DNA from: JAWLBR01 sp041687495
GTDB taxonomy: Bacteria > Bacillota > Limnochordia > DTU087 > JAAYGB01
Length of the DNA stretch: 50,463 nt
Assembly: GCA_041687495.1 (NCBI GenBank)
Contig: JAWLBR010000011.1
Coordinates: forward strand, 1-50,463
Direction of reading: 5' to 3'
The notes beneath the pieces were generated by a model, which was not told where the DNA came from, did not search any database, and saw only the letters and a list, made by a program, of their open reading frames with translations. The position numbers and the translations under genes were made by a program. Every line of letters begins with the position of its first letter. The first letter of the stretch is position 1. Positions 33,794-42,983 of the stretch are shown here, piece after piece.

Positions 33794-34144
33794 CTGTCGA
33801 AAACCTCCTCGATGCAGGTCTCTTCCCGCCGCTGTCTTCCCTGGTTTTCGTCTTCCGACGCCTCATTTTCGCAAGAAACCGGTGCATATATATGCGGCAG
33901 ACCCACCACCGTATCCGCTGACGCGGCGATCACCGTAATGGGACCAGAATAACAGCTGAAATATCTTTAGTAGACTTTACTTAGCGGTCGGAGGAAGAAA
34001 ACCCTGCTGAACTCGTTGTATACATTGGGATGGTATAAACTTGAAGGGAAAATCCGGAAGGGATTGCTGCTGCCACACGACCCAAGGTCAGTGGCAGCAG
34101 CAATTAGCTTACATGTGCAGTCTTGCTTCATGTCTACGACTTGT
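33794..34144 (-). other. 351-base intergenic region upstream of the NifV-like gene
   Basis: No gene is visible. It contains the gat operon terminator (34064-34103), a 12-bp palindrome GCATATATATGC at 33884-33895, and a weak candidate promoter: TATACA (34017-34022, minus strand) with TTCAAG 17 bases before it. If that promoter is used, the leader is over 200 bases. I recognise no T-box core or known riboswitch in it. Confidence 0.5.
34064..34103 (-). terminator. Terminator after gatB
   Basis: A perfect 13-bp stem, TTGCTGCTGCCAC (34091-34103 read on minus) with its complement (34064-34076), loop 14 bases. The sequence after it on the minus strand is pyrimidine-rich (TCCCTTCC) rather than a pure U-run, so termination strength is uncertain, but no other role is evident. 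Confidence 0.65.
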
Positions 34145-35590
34145 TTACTCGAGATTCTTAATCAACAGCTGGTTGGCCTTCTGCGGGTTGGCCTGACCCT
34201 TGGTTGCTTTCATCACTTGCCCGACCAAAAAGCCAACAGCTTGTTTCTTTCCTGCCTGATAATCTGCTACCGACTGCGGGTTAGCGGCGATCACCTCACG
34301 GACGATGTTTTCCAGTTCTCCTTCGTCGCTGATCTGTTTCAGACCCTTTTCCTCAACGATGACTGAGGGCATCTTGCCGCTGGTGAACATCTCGGCAAAG
34401 ACATCTTTACCGATCTTCCCGCTGATGGTCCCGGCATCGATCAAACGCAGCAGCTCCACAATATGCTCCGGGGTAATGGCCAGATCTGCCTCGGTGTCCA
34501 GCTCCGAGGTGTTGACCATCCGCAGCATTTCACCCATGATCCAGTTACTGACCGGCTTGGGGTCCTTGTACTGGGTCACACAAGCCTCAAAGAAGTCAGC
34601 CAAGGCTCTGCTCTCAGTCAGCAGCCATGCGTCGTGTTCCGGGAGGCCATAACTTTGCACAAAGCGGGCCTTCCTGGCATCCGGCAGCTCAGGAATATCC
34701 CGGCCGATCTCATCTACCCAGCTGCGGTCAATCACCACTGGCATCAAGTCCGGTTCAGGAAAGTAACGGTAGTCCGCCGCTCCTTCTTTTGTCCGCATCT
34801 GCACAGTAACGCCCCGAGCTTCGTCCCAGTGTCGAGTATCCTGGACCAGGGGCTCTCCTGCCTCCAGCTGGGCTATCTGCCGTTTCACCTCGTACTCCAG
34901 CGCCTTTTGTACCGCCCGGAATGAGTTGAGATTTTTGATCTCGGACTTGACCCCAAATTCTTCTGATCCTTTAGGGCGCACAGAAACATTGGCATCACAG
35001 CGCAGTGACCCTTCTTCCATCTTGCAGTCAGACACCCCGGTGTATTGTAAAACGGCCTTGAGTTGGTCTAGATACAAGCGGGCCTGCTCCGGTGACCTAA
35101 TATCTGGCTCACTGACGATCTCAATCAAGGGAATCCCACACCGGTTGTAATCGATCAGCGAGTGATCTGAACCCAAAATATTGTCGCCAGAGTGTACAGA
35201 TTTGCCGGCTTCTTCCTCCAAGTGGATCCGGCTAATTCCGATCCGGTGCTCACCGTCCTGGGTAGCGACAGTAATGTACCCATCTTCGCACACAGGCAGG
35301 TCGTACTGCGAAATCTGATACGCCTTGGGCAGGTCAGGATAAAAATAGTTCTTGCGATCAAACTTGCTGTATTCGGCAATGGCGCAGTTTAGAGCCAGTC
35401 CAGCTTTTATCGTATATTCAACTGCCCGTTTATTTAGAACAGGTAAAGTCCCTGGGAGTCCCATACAAATCGGACAGACTTGTGTGTTTGGTTCTTGGCC
35501 AAACTCAGTGCTGCACCCGCAGAACAGTTTGGACTTAGTCAAAAGCTCAGCATGAACTTCTAGACCGATGACTACCTCCCACTCAGCCAT
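34145..35590 (-). CDS. gatB: Asp-tRNA(Asn)/Glu-tRNA(Gln) amidotransferase subunit B
   Basis: 481 residues. WEVVIGLEVHAELLT at the start, FDRKNYFYPDLPKAYQISQ and the DYNRCGIPLIEIVSEPDIRS segment define the GatB cradle; the C-terminal YqeY-like tail (about 330-481) binds tRNA. GatB activates the mischarged Glu/Asp-tRNA with ATP for amidation by GatA. It overlaps gatA by 8 bases and is the last gene of ligA-gatC-gatA-gatB. Confidence 0.97.
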   Translation of the reverse strand: MAEWEVVIGLEVHAELLTKSKLFCGCSTEFGQEPNTQVCPICMGLPGTLPVLNKRAVEYTIKAGLALNCAIAEYSKFDRKNYFYPDLPKAYQISQYDLPVCEDGYITVATQDGEHRIGISRIHLEEEAGKSVHSGDNILGSDHSLIDYNRCGIPLIEIVSEPDIRSPEQARLYLDQLKAVLQYTGVSDCKMEEGSLRCDANVSVRPKGSEEFGVKSEIKNLNSFRAVQKALEYEVKRQIAQLEAGEPLVQDTRHWDEARGVTVQMRTKEGAADYRYFPEPDLMPVVIDRSWVDEIGRDIPELPDARKARFVQSYGLPEHDAWLLTESRALADFFEACVTQYKDPKPVSNWIMGEMLRMVNTSELDTEADLAITPEHIVELLRLIDAGTISGKIGKDVFAEMFTSGKMPSVIVEEKGLKQISDEGELENIVREVIAANPQSVADYQAGKKQAVGFLVGQVMKATKGQANPQKANQLLIKNLE

Positions 35591-37061
35591 TGGCTTTCAC
35601 CTCCAACGGAGCCCGCAGCAGATGACTACCTGCGGCTTGTTCATACGCGTAGGCTGCCTGGAGCAGCTGCCCCTCGGCAAAGTGGCGGCCGATGAGCTGC
35701 AGCCCGATGGGCATGCCCTTCGAGTCGAGTCCACACGGGACGGAGATGCCGGGTAGTCCCGCCAGATTCACTGTCACTGTGTATATATCGGATAGATACA
35801 TCTCCATTGGCTCTGCTGCCTTTTCGCCAATGGCAAAGGCAGTGGTTGGAGTAGTAGGAGAAATGATTACATCACATTGGGCAAAGGCTTGATCAAAGTC
35901 TTGCCTAATCAGCGTTCGCACCGACTGGGCTTTCTTGTAGTAGGCATCGTAGTACCCGGCGCTGAGGGCGTATGTACCCAGCATAATCCGCCGCTTCACC
36001 TCTGCGCCAAAGCCTTGGCCTCTGGTTTGCATGAACATCGAGACCGTATCCTTGGCCTCTCGATCCCGGTAGCCGTACCGAACTCCGTCATAGCGGGCTA
36101 GATTGGAACTGGCCTCAGCCGGAGCGATGAGATAGTAGGTGGAAAGGGCATACTCTGTATGCGGCAGTGATACCTCTACTACCTCTGCCCCTAGATCCTC
36201 GTACTGGGCAATGGCCTTCTCCACCGCACTGCGTACCTCGCTGTTTAGGCCTTCCCCAAAGTACTCCTTGGGCACCCCGACCCGCAGTCCCTGCACGCTG
36301 TTGCGCAGGAAAGCCAGATAGTCTGGGACATCCCGGACCACAGAGCTTGAATCGAGGTGGTCATGGCCCGCGATAATCTGTAGCAGCAGCGCACAGTCGG
36401 TGACATCCTTTGTCAGTGGGCCGATCTGGTCCAGCGAAGAGGCAAAGGCTACCAACCCATACCGGGAGACCAAGCCATAGGTAGGTTTTAGCCCAACTAT
36501 ACCGCACAACGCTGCTGGCTGGCGAATGGATCCGCCTGTGTCTGACCCCAGAGCCCAAACCGCTTCTCCCGCTGCCACCGCCGCCGCAGAGCCACCACTG
36601 GATCCACCGGGAACCTTGGACAGATCCCAAGGATTCCTGGTTACGTGAAACCCAGAGTTCTCAGTGGAAGAACCCATGGCGAACTCGTCCATATTGGTCT
36701 TGCCGATAACCGACACTCCCGCTGCCAGCAGCTTCTCGGCCACTGTGGCGTTATACGGGGGAACATAGTCGGCTAATATTTGGGATCCGCAGGTGTTTCT
36801 CACCCCTGCGACAGAGATATTGTCTTTGATGGCAGTGGGAATCCCCGTTCCCACTGCGGCACTGCCCGCGGCTAGGCGGTCGTCCGCAGCCTCTGCCTGG
36901 GCTAGTGCCTTTTCCTGATGTAAAGAGATATATGCCTGAACCGCAGGCTCGGCTGAGTCGACCCGCCGGTATACGTCCTCCAGCAGCTCGACTGCCGTGA
37001 TCTCCCTGGTCTTCAGCTTCTCCTGCAGCTCATGGGCTGTCAAAGCGAAAAGCGACACCAA
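35583..37061 (-). CDS. gatA: Asp-tRNA(Asn)/Glu-tRNA(Gln) amidotransferase subunit A
   Basis: 492 residues of the amidase signature family. The catalytic Lys is in GIPTAIKDNIS, and the Ser pair in PGGSSGGSAAAVAAG and GSDTGGSIRQPAALCG. GatA releases ammonia from glutamine and channels it to GatB. Start is TTG 37061 or the next codon, GTG 37058, after GGGGGGAG. It follows gatC by 8 bases. Confidence 0.97.
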   Translation of the reverse strand: MVSLFALTAHELQEKLKTREITAVELLEDVYRRVDSAEPAVQAYISLHQEKALAQAEAADDRLAAGSAAVGTGIPTAIKDNISVAGVRNTCGSQILADYVPPYNATVAEKLLAAGVSVIGKTNMDEFAMGSSTENSGFHVTRNPWDLSKVPGGSSGGSAAAVAAGEAVWALGSDTGGSIRQPAALCGIVGLKPTYGLVSRYGLVAFASSLDQIGPLTKDVTDCALLLQIIAGHDHLDSSSVVRDVPDYLAFLRNSVQGLRVGVPKEYFGEGLNSEVRSAVEKAIAQYEDLGAEVVEVSLPHTEYALSTYYLIAPAEASSNLARYDGVRYGYRDREAKDTVSMFMQTRGQGFGAEVKRRIMLGTYALSAGYYDAYYKKAQSVRTLIRQDFDQAFAQCDVIISPTTPTTAFAIGEKAAEPMEMYLSDIYTVTVNLAGLPGISVPCGLDSKGMPIGLQLIGRHFAEGQLLQAAYAYEQAAGSHLLRAPLEVKANG

Positions 37062-37069
37062 ACTCCCCC

Positions 37070-37363
37070 CTATTCCTCTTCCAAGATCCGCGGGACCTTG
37101 AACATCCCCTCTGCGACGTCCGGCCCATTTGCCAAAACCTTCTCCTTGGGCATAGAGTCCCTCACAACGTCTTCCCGAAAGACGTTGTGCACCGGGATGG
37201 CATGGGCAGTGGGCTCAACCCCTTCGGTATCCAACTTAGCCAGCTGCTCTGCCGCTGCCAGAATCTCACTGAGCTGCTCAGCGTAGCCGGCCAGCTCGTC
37301 CTCGCCGACGGCCAGCCGGCTGAGACGGGCGATATGAGCAACTGTCTTTTTGTCAATGGCCAT
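37070..37363 (-). CDS. gatC: Asp-tRNA(Asn)/Glu-tRNA(Gln) amidotransferase subunit C
   Basis: 97 residues; opens MAIDKKTVAHIARLSRLAV, the typical GatC N-terminal helix, and ends VPRILEEE. It wraps around GatA and helps the complex assemble. Its start lies at the ligA stop, so translation is probably coupled. Confidence 0.95.
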   Translation of the reverse strand: MAIDKKTVAHIARLSRLAVGEDELAGYAEQLSEILAAAEQLAKLDTEGVEPTAHAIPVHNVFREDVVRDSMPKEKVLANGPDVAEGMFKVPRILEEE

Positions 37364-37364
37364 T

Positions 37365-39437
37365 TCACGATCCCCTCCCTGTCTGCCGCAAAAACTCCTC
37401 TTCGTCCCAAATGGTAATCCCCAACTCGACGGCTTTATCGTGTTTGGAACCAGGGTTGTCTCCGACCACTACATAGTCGGTCTTCTTGCTCACCGAGCTT
37501 GTCACCTTTCCGCCTAAGGAACGAACCAATTCCTGCGCTTCCTTCCGACTCAATGTCTCTAAAGTACCGGTGACGACCACGGTCTTGCCATTGAGGGGGT
37601 TGTCCAAACTCACCTGTTCCTGAGTCCGCTCCTGTGTCATTTCTACCCCCGCAGCCTTCAGGCGCTGCACCAGCTCCAGGTTCTGCGGTTCAGAAAAGTA
37701 CTCTTTGACACTGGCAGCGATTTTCTCACCCACGGCCGGAACAGCTGTCAGCTCCTGGGTAGAAGCGCTAATCACCCGGTCCATACTGCCAAAGTGATCC
37801 GCCAGGTCGCGGGCTGCTCCCGCACCCACCAAACGAATACCCAGGGCAAAAACCACCCGGGCCAGTCCAGCGTTTTTACTCCTGCTGATGGCGCCCAGCA
37901 GATTCTCCGCCGACTTCTGCCCCATCCTCTCCAGGGTGACCAATTGTTCAAGGCTGAGACCGTAGATGTCTGCTGGGCTCTTGATCATTCCCGCCTCCAC
38001 CAGCTGGGTGACTATAGCGGGACCCATTCCCTCGATATCCATAGCATCTCGGGAGGCAAAGTGGCTCAGCCCCTCCAGCAGCTGGGCGGGGCATTGACTG
38101 CCGATACATCTGGTCACGGCCTCGCCGGGGGCTCGGTAAGCCTCCGCCCCGCAGGCAGGGCACACTGTAGGCATGGTAAACACCTGCTCCGCTCCAGTTC
38201 GCTTAGCTGTCACCGGTTTCACCACTTCCGGAATGACATCACCGGCTTTGCGGATAACAACGGTGTCGCCAATACGGATATCCTTCTGGCGAACAATATC
38301 TTCGTTATGTAGGGTAGCGCGGCTCACCGTAGATCCAGCTACTGTCACGGGCTCCAGTATGGCCAGCGGAGTCAGCGCCCCTGTTCTTCCCACCTGCACG
38401 GTAATATCCCTGACAACGGTAGTGGCCTCTTCGGGAGGAAACTTGAAGGCTATAGCCCAGCGCGGACTCTTGGCGGTAAAGCCCAGCCGCGCCTGCTGCG
38501 CCAACGAATCCACCTTCACCACTACACCGTCGATGTCATAAGGAAGTTCAGGACGCAGACGGCCAATTTCCTCGCAGAACTCCAATACCTGGGTAATCCC
38601 GGCGCACTGCCTTACCAGAGGATTGACCCTCAGGCCCAGGTCCCGGAGAAGCTGCAGAGCCTCCCAGTGACTGCTGACACCGACTCCTTCTGTGTACCCC
38701 AGAGAGTACAGGAAAATATCCAAGTCACGATGAGCGGTCACTTTGGGATCCAGCTGCCGCAATGAACCTGCCGCGGCATTGCGGGGATTGGCAAAAAGCT
38801 GCTCGCCCCGTTCGCTTCTGCCGGAATTGAGGCGGGAAAAGGCCTCTCGGCTCATATACGCTTCTCCCCGAGCTTCAAAGACCGCAGGGGCACCGGGACG
38901 CAGACGCAGAGGGAGGCTCTTTACCGTCCGCAGGTTTTGGGTGATGTTCTCGCCCTGCTGCCCATTACCCCGGGTAGCCCCTTGAACAAAGGCTCCGTCT
39001 TCATACAACACAGAGACAGCTAAGCCGTCGATCTTCGGCTCAGCCACATAGGTCACCTGCTCGTCGGGCAGTGCCCGCTTAATCCGCAGGTCAAACTCCT
39101 TCAGCTCATCAAAGCTGTGCGCATTGCTCAAGCTCAGCATTGGAATGCGATGGGTAACGGTCTCAAAACCGGGAAGCGGCTGCCCACCCACCCGCTGGGT
39201 CGGCGACTGCGGGCTGACTAACTCGGGGAACCGAGCTTCCAGCGCTTCCAGCTGACGCAACAAGGCGTCGTATTCCGCATCGGAGATCTCCGGATCATCC
39301 AGCACGTAGTACCGATAGCTGTGGTACTCCAGCCTTCTTTGCAGTTCAGCAGCCAGTTGTCCCGCGGTCTGTTGATCGGCCGCCGCAGCGTCCATCTCAA
39401 CCAGCTGCTCATTGGTAATATCAGAAAACAGACTCAT
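37365..39437 (-). CDS. ligA: NAD-dependent DNA ligase LigA
   Basis: 690 residues from ATG 39437. The Ia domain precedes the nucleotidyl transferase with adenylated lysine K135 in EPKIDG; then the OB fold, the Cys4 zinc finger (CPACGAEAYRAPGEAVTRC...CPAQ), helix-hairpin-helix repeats and a C-terminal BRCT domain (NGKTVVVTGTLETLSRKEAQ onward). It seals nicks in replication and repair. The ribosome binding site (GGTGGG) is weak; a longer reading into the divergent carboxypeptidase gene is rejected. First gene of the gat operon. Confidence 0.96.
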   Translation of the reverse strand: MSLFSDITNEQLVEMDAAAADQQTAGQLAAELQRRLEYHSYRYYVLDDPEISDAEYDALLRQLEALEARFPELVSPQSPTQRVGGQPLPGFETVTHRIPMLSLSNAHSFDELKEFDLRIKRALPDEQVTYVAEPKIDGLAVSVLYEDGAFVQGATRGNGQQGENITQNLRTVKSLPLRLRPGAPAVFEARGEAYMSREAFSRLNSGRSERGEQLFANPRNAAAGSLRQLDPKVTAHRDLDIFLYSLGYTEGVGVSSHWEALQLLRDLGLRVNPLVRQCAGITQVLEFCEEIGRLRPELPYDIDGVVVKVDSLAQQARLGFTAKSPRWAIAFKFPPEEATTVVRDITVQVGRTGALTPLAILEPVTVAGSTVSRATLHNEDIVRQKDIRIGDTVVIRKAGDVIPEVVKPVTAKRTGAEQVFTMPTVCPACGAEAYRAPGEAVTRCIGSQCPAQLLEGLSHFASRDAMDIEGMGPAIVTQLVEAGMIKSPADIYGLSLEQLVTLERMGQKSAENLLGAISRSKNAGLARVVFALGIRLVGAGAARDLADHFGSMDRVISASTQELTAVPAVGEKIAASVKEYFSEPQNLELVQRLKAAGVEMTQERTQEQVSLDNPLNGKTVVVTGTLETLSRKEAQELVRSLGGKVTSSVSKKTDYVVVGDNPGSKHDKAVELGITIWDEEEFLRQTGRGS

Positions 39438-39472
39438 AAAGCCCACCGCCAGTACATAGATCTGTTGCAGTT

Positions 39473-39490
39473 GTGGAGAATTCTCTCCAC
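39473..39490. repeat. Inverted repeat in the ligA / carboxypeptidase divergent region
   Basis: GTGGAGA (39473-39479) and TCTCCAC (39484-39490) with a 4-base centre, midway between the two divergent starts. It may be an operator or a leader hairpin; I could not place promoters confidently. Confidence 0.35.
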
Positions 39491-39522
39491 CCAAAAAACC
39501 ACAAGGGAGTGTGGCGATAAAA

Positions 39523-40731
39523 ATGTTCATACCCCGCCGCCGGCTCATCTGGATCGCCCTGTGCCCTGTAGTGCTGTTGGGGCTGTGGGCAGCTTGGCTC
39601 CAGCTTAGCCCAAGAACAGCGGCTCCGGCTTGGGTCGAGCTAGGTCGCGGGCCCAAAGTTACTTACGTAGACGATTACGCTCAGGGGACTAACATCTCGG
39701 CCCAGGCTGCGATCTTAGTGGAGAACTCCACCGGAACAATCCTGTACGCCAAAAATGAGCACGTCCGCCGGGCGCCGGCCAGCACTACTAAGGTGCTCAC
39801 CGCTCTGCTTGCCCTTGAGTCAGCGCGCCTAGACGAGACCGTAACTGTCAGCCGCAACGCCGCCTGGACCCCAGGCTCCTCTGCCAATCTTTCCACGGGA
39901 CAGAAGATGGCCCTGGAGCAAATTCTGCACGGCCTGCTCCTGCGCTCCGGAAATGATGCCGCAGTCGCGGTTGCCGAACACCTCAGTGGGTCCGTCGATC
40001 GATTTGCCAGACTGATGAACGAGCGCTCCCAGGAGTTGGGGGCAACCAACAGCCAGTGGAAAAACCCCCACGGACTAGATAATCCGGGGCATTTTTCCAC
40101 GGCCTTTGACTTAGCTATGATTTCCCGGGTCGCTATGCTGTATCCGAAGTTCGCCGAGATCGTCGGAACCAAGACTTACTCACCCCAAGGCATGTCCGGC
40201 AGTTGGAGCACTACAAACCGTCTGCTGTGGAGCTACGCTGGAGCCGAAGGGATCAAGACCGGGACTACCAGCAAAGCCGGACACTGCCTGGTGGCAGCTG
40301 CCTCCCGAGACGGCCGCCAACTGATCAGCGTAGTCTTGGGTTCAAGGGACCGCTGGGCAGACTCGGCTAAGCTCCTCAACTACGGTTTCGGCAATTTCCA
40401 CCTGATTCCCATCGCCGCCAAAGGGCAAGTGATGGCTGAGTACAAGGTCGAGGGAGCAGTCACTCCCCTGGTGCAAGCAGTAGCCCTGCAGGATTTCACC
40501 CAGGTGGTACGGGATCGCTATGTCGATGAGTTGCAGACCAAAGTGGTCCTCGACCCGGCGTCGCTACCTATCCACAAAGGGCAGCAGGTTGGCCATGTGG
40601 TGGCTTATCTCGGGGACAAGGAACTGGGATCCGTTCCCCTAATCGCTGCCCAGACTGTCCGCCAGCGCACACTGTGGCATGACCTACTTGACTGGCTCCA
40701 AGGTCTCATCAAAGCAGCTGCCGCAAACTAG
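39523..40731 (+). CDS. D-alanyl-D-alanine carboxypeptidase (DacF/PBP5-like, S11)
   Basis: About 402 residues from ATG 39523; GTG 39511 abuts its ribosome binding site. N-terminal signal/anchor (about 7-28), then the penicillin-binding domain with S87-T-T-K90, S142-G-N144 and K245-T-G247. A beta-domain (about 290-375) and a C-terminal helix (about 375-400) that would anchor it follow. It trims pentapeptides to tetrapeptides; in spore formers some members (DacB, DacF) act on spore cortex. It lies in reverse orientation between pcrA and ligA, and its stop overlaps that of pcrA. Confidence 0.93.
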   Translation: MFIPRRRLIWIALCPVVLLGLWAAWLQLSPRTAAPAWVELGRGPKVTYVDDYAQGTNISAQAAILVENSTGTILYAKNEHVRRAPASTTKVLTALLALESARLDETVTVSRNAAWTPGSSANLSTGQKMALEQILHGLLLRSGNDAAVAVAEHLSGSVDRFARLMNERSQELGATNSQWKNPHGLDNPGHFSTAFDLAMISRVAMLYPKFAEIVGTKTYSPQGMSGSWSTTNRLLWSYAGAEGIKTGTTSKAGHCLVAAASRDGRQLISVVLGSRDRWADSAKLLNYGFGNFHLIPIAAKGQVMAEYKVEGAVTPLVQAVALQDFTQVVRDRYVDELQTKVVLDPASLPIHKGQQVGHVVAYLGDKELGSVPLIAAQTVRQRTLWHDLLDWLQGLIKAAAAN

Positions 40732-42950
40732 GCTTTCTGCAGAGGGACATATCCTGCCATGATCTGCTTAATTCCCTCTCCGGGGAAGGCAATTTGGTAC
40801 AATGGCGTCCCTTTGGAGTCTGATACAGAAATGACAGTGCCAACACCAAACTTGGCGTGCTTGACCTTATCCCCCGGCCCAAACTCTGCGGCTCCCACCG
40901 CCGGTTTCTTTCTCTGCGGCGGCGGAGCCATGGTTGGGCTGGTTTTTGGTTTGGGGGAACCACCGATCCTGCCGGCGTCCAGCCGACCAACTCCGGAACT
41001 GATTGACCAAGTTTCACTCACCCCACCCTGCTGACTGTCCAACAGTTCCGGGGGAATCTCCTCGATGAACCGAGAGGGAAAGTTCACAGTGGTATTACCG
41101 TACAAAGTTCGCTGCCGGGCACTGGTCAAAAACAGCTGCTCCATCGCCCGGGTGATCCCCACGTAGCACAGCCGCCGCTCCTCTTCCAGTTCATCGGGAT
41201 CCCACTGGGAACGGCTGTGGGGAAATACCCCTTCTTCCATCCCGACCATGAATACGATGGGAAACTCCAGGCCCTTCGCCCCGTGGAAGGTCAGCATCCT
41301 GACCGCATCGGAGTCTTCTTTGAAATTGTCCACATCAGAGATCAGGGCAACGTGCTCCAGCAGTCCGGCCAGATCAGCCGGATCATTCTCTGCTTCAAAC
41401 TGCTTTGTCACCGAAAGGAACTCTTTTAGGTTCTCGATGCGGGTCTCTGCATCCCGAGTCTTTTCATTCTGCAGCTCCTGCAGGTAGCCGGTGTCTTGTA
41501 GGACAAGCTCTGTCAGCGCAGTGATGGAAAGCTCCTGAGCCTTCTCCCGCAGGGAATTGATTAAGTCCCGAAATTCCCGCAGTTTACCGGCAAATCGCGC
41601 TGAAATTGTATCGATCTCATCGAGGTGATCCAAGACTGCAAAGTTGCTCATCCCGGTGGCAGCACCATACTCGTCAATCCGGCCCACCGTGGTATCGCCA
41701 ATGCCCCGCTTGGGCACGTTAATGATTCGCTGAAAGCTGTAGTTGTCGCTGGGATTGTGGATCAGCCGCAAATAGGCCAGCAGGTCCTTAACCTCTTTGC
41801 GCTCATAAAAGCGCAGACCAGAGACAATCATATAAGGAACCCCTTGGCGCATGAACTCTTCCTCTAGGGAGCGAGACTGAGCATGGGTCCGGTAGAGAAT
41901 GGTAAAATCCCGGTACGGTCGGCGATCCCGCTGGGCCATCTCCTGGATCTGCTCCACGATGCATTTGGCTTCGCTTCTCTCATCCGGTAGTTGAACGTGG
42001 GTGATCATCTCACCCTCGCCGTTCTCCGTCCACAGGCGCTTGTCTTTCCGACCAGGGTTGTTGGCGATGACCGCATTGGCAGCGTCCAAAATCCGCTGGC
42101 TGGACCGATAGTTCTGCTCCAGCTTTATGCTCCGGGCGCTGGGGTAGTCCCGCTCAAACTCGAGAATGTTGCGGATATCTGCCCCTCGAAACTTATAGAT
42201 GGATTGGTCGGCATCGCCCACGACAAATACGTTCTGGGATCTCTCTCCCAGCATCTTGACCAGAACATACTGCGCGTGGTTGGTGTCTTGGTACTCATCC
42301 ACCAAAACGTGTTGGAAACGCTCCTGGTACTTCCCAAGAATCTGCGGGTTATGCTGAAACAGCAGTACCGTATACATGATCAAATCGTCAAAGTCGAAGG
42401 CGTTGTTGTCCTTAAGTTTTGCTTGGTACCTAGCATATACCCGGGCAATGGTGTTTTCCCGGTAGTCACTGGCGCGCCGATCATACTCATTCGGCCCCAC
42501 CAACTCGTTTTTGGCCGCAGAAATCGCATTGAGCAAGAACCGAGGCTCGAAGTTTTTCGGATCCAAATTCAGTTCCTTGAGACAGTCCTTGATCACGGTC
42601 AACTGGTCCGAAGTGTCAAAGATCAGGAAGTTGCGGTTAAACCCGATGGCCTGGGCTTCCCGCCGCAGAATCTGCACACACAAGGAGTGGAAAGTGCTGA
42701 CCCAGATCTGCTCACCGACAAAGCCCACCAGGCGGGAAACCCGCTCCTTCATCTCCTTGGCAGCCTTATTGGTGAACGTTACGGCCAAAATCCGGTACGG
42801 CGGCACCCGCCGTTCGGCCAAGAGATAGGCGATGCGATAGGTCAAAACCCGAGTCTTGCCAGATCCTGCCCCGGCAATCACCAGCAGCGGTCCATCTCCG
42901 GCAGCCACAGCCGCCTGTTGGGCCTGGTTTAGCTGACTTAAAAGCTCCAA
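40728..42950 (-). CDS. pcrA: ATP-dependent 3'-5' DNA helicase PcrA/UvrD
   Basis: 740 residues, TTG start eight bases after AGGGGG. SF1 motifs: AGAGSGKT (26-33), TFTNKAAKEMKER, VDEYQDTN, GDADQSIYKFRGA, LEQNYRSS, LTFHGAKGLEFPIVF and VGITRAMEQL. The C-terminal Tudor-like tail (KVKHAKFGVGTVISVSDS) binds RNA polymerase in PcrA. It acts in repair, plasmid rolling-circle replication and removal of stalled polymerase. It begins 33 bases after hisIE, so it could be read from the his operon. Confidence 0.96.
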   Translation of the reverse strand: MELLSQLNQAQQAAVAAGDGPLLVIAGAGSGKTRVLTYRIAYLLAERRVPPYRILAVTFTNKAAKEMKERVSRLVGFVGEQIWVSTFHSLCVQILRREAQAIGFNRNFLIFDTSDQLTVIKDCLKELNLDPKNFEPRFLLNAISAAKNELVGPNEYDRRASDYRENTIARVYARYQAKLKDNNAFDFDDLIMYTVLLFQHNPQILGKYQERFQHVLVDEYQDTNHAQYVLVKMLGERSQNVFVVGDADQSIYKFRGADIRNILEFERDYPSARSIKLEQNYRSSQRILDAANAVIANNPGRKDKRLWTENGEGEMITHVQLPDERSEAKCIVEQIQEMAQRDRRPYRDFTILYRTHAQSRSLEEEFMRQGVPYMIVSGLRFYERKEVKDLLAYLRLIHNPSDNYSFQRIINVPKRGIGDTTVGRIDEYGAATGMSNFAVLDHLDEIDTISARFAGKLREFRDLINSLREKAQELSITALTELVLQDTGYLQELQNEKTRDAETRIENLKEFLSVTKQFEAENDPADLAGLLEHVALISDVDNFKEDSDAVRMLTFHGAKGLEFPIVFMVGMEEGVFPHSRSQWDPDELEEERRLCYVGITRAMEQLFLTSARQRTLYGNTTVNFPSRFIEEIPPELLDSQQGGVSETWSISSGVGRLDAGRIGGSPKPKTSPTMAPPPQRKKPAVGAAEFGPGDKVKHAKFGVGTVISVSDSKGTPLYQIAFPGEGIKQIMAGYVPLQKA

Positions 42951-42983
42951 AACTAGTTCCCCCTACTTACCGTACGAAAAATA

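Noticed and set aside
37438..39656. Longer LigA with 73 extra N-terminal residues
   Set aside because: The extension covers the intergenic region and the start of the divergent carboxypeptidase gene and does not resemble LigA; family alignment starts near 39437.
41991..42932. A 313-codon open frame on the plus strand
   Set aside because: It is antisense to the conserved helicase motifs of pcrA and has no family features; shadow of a GC-biased gene.
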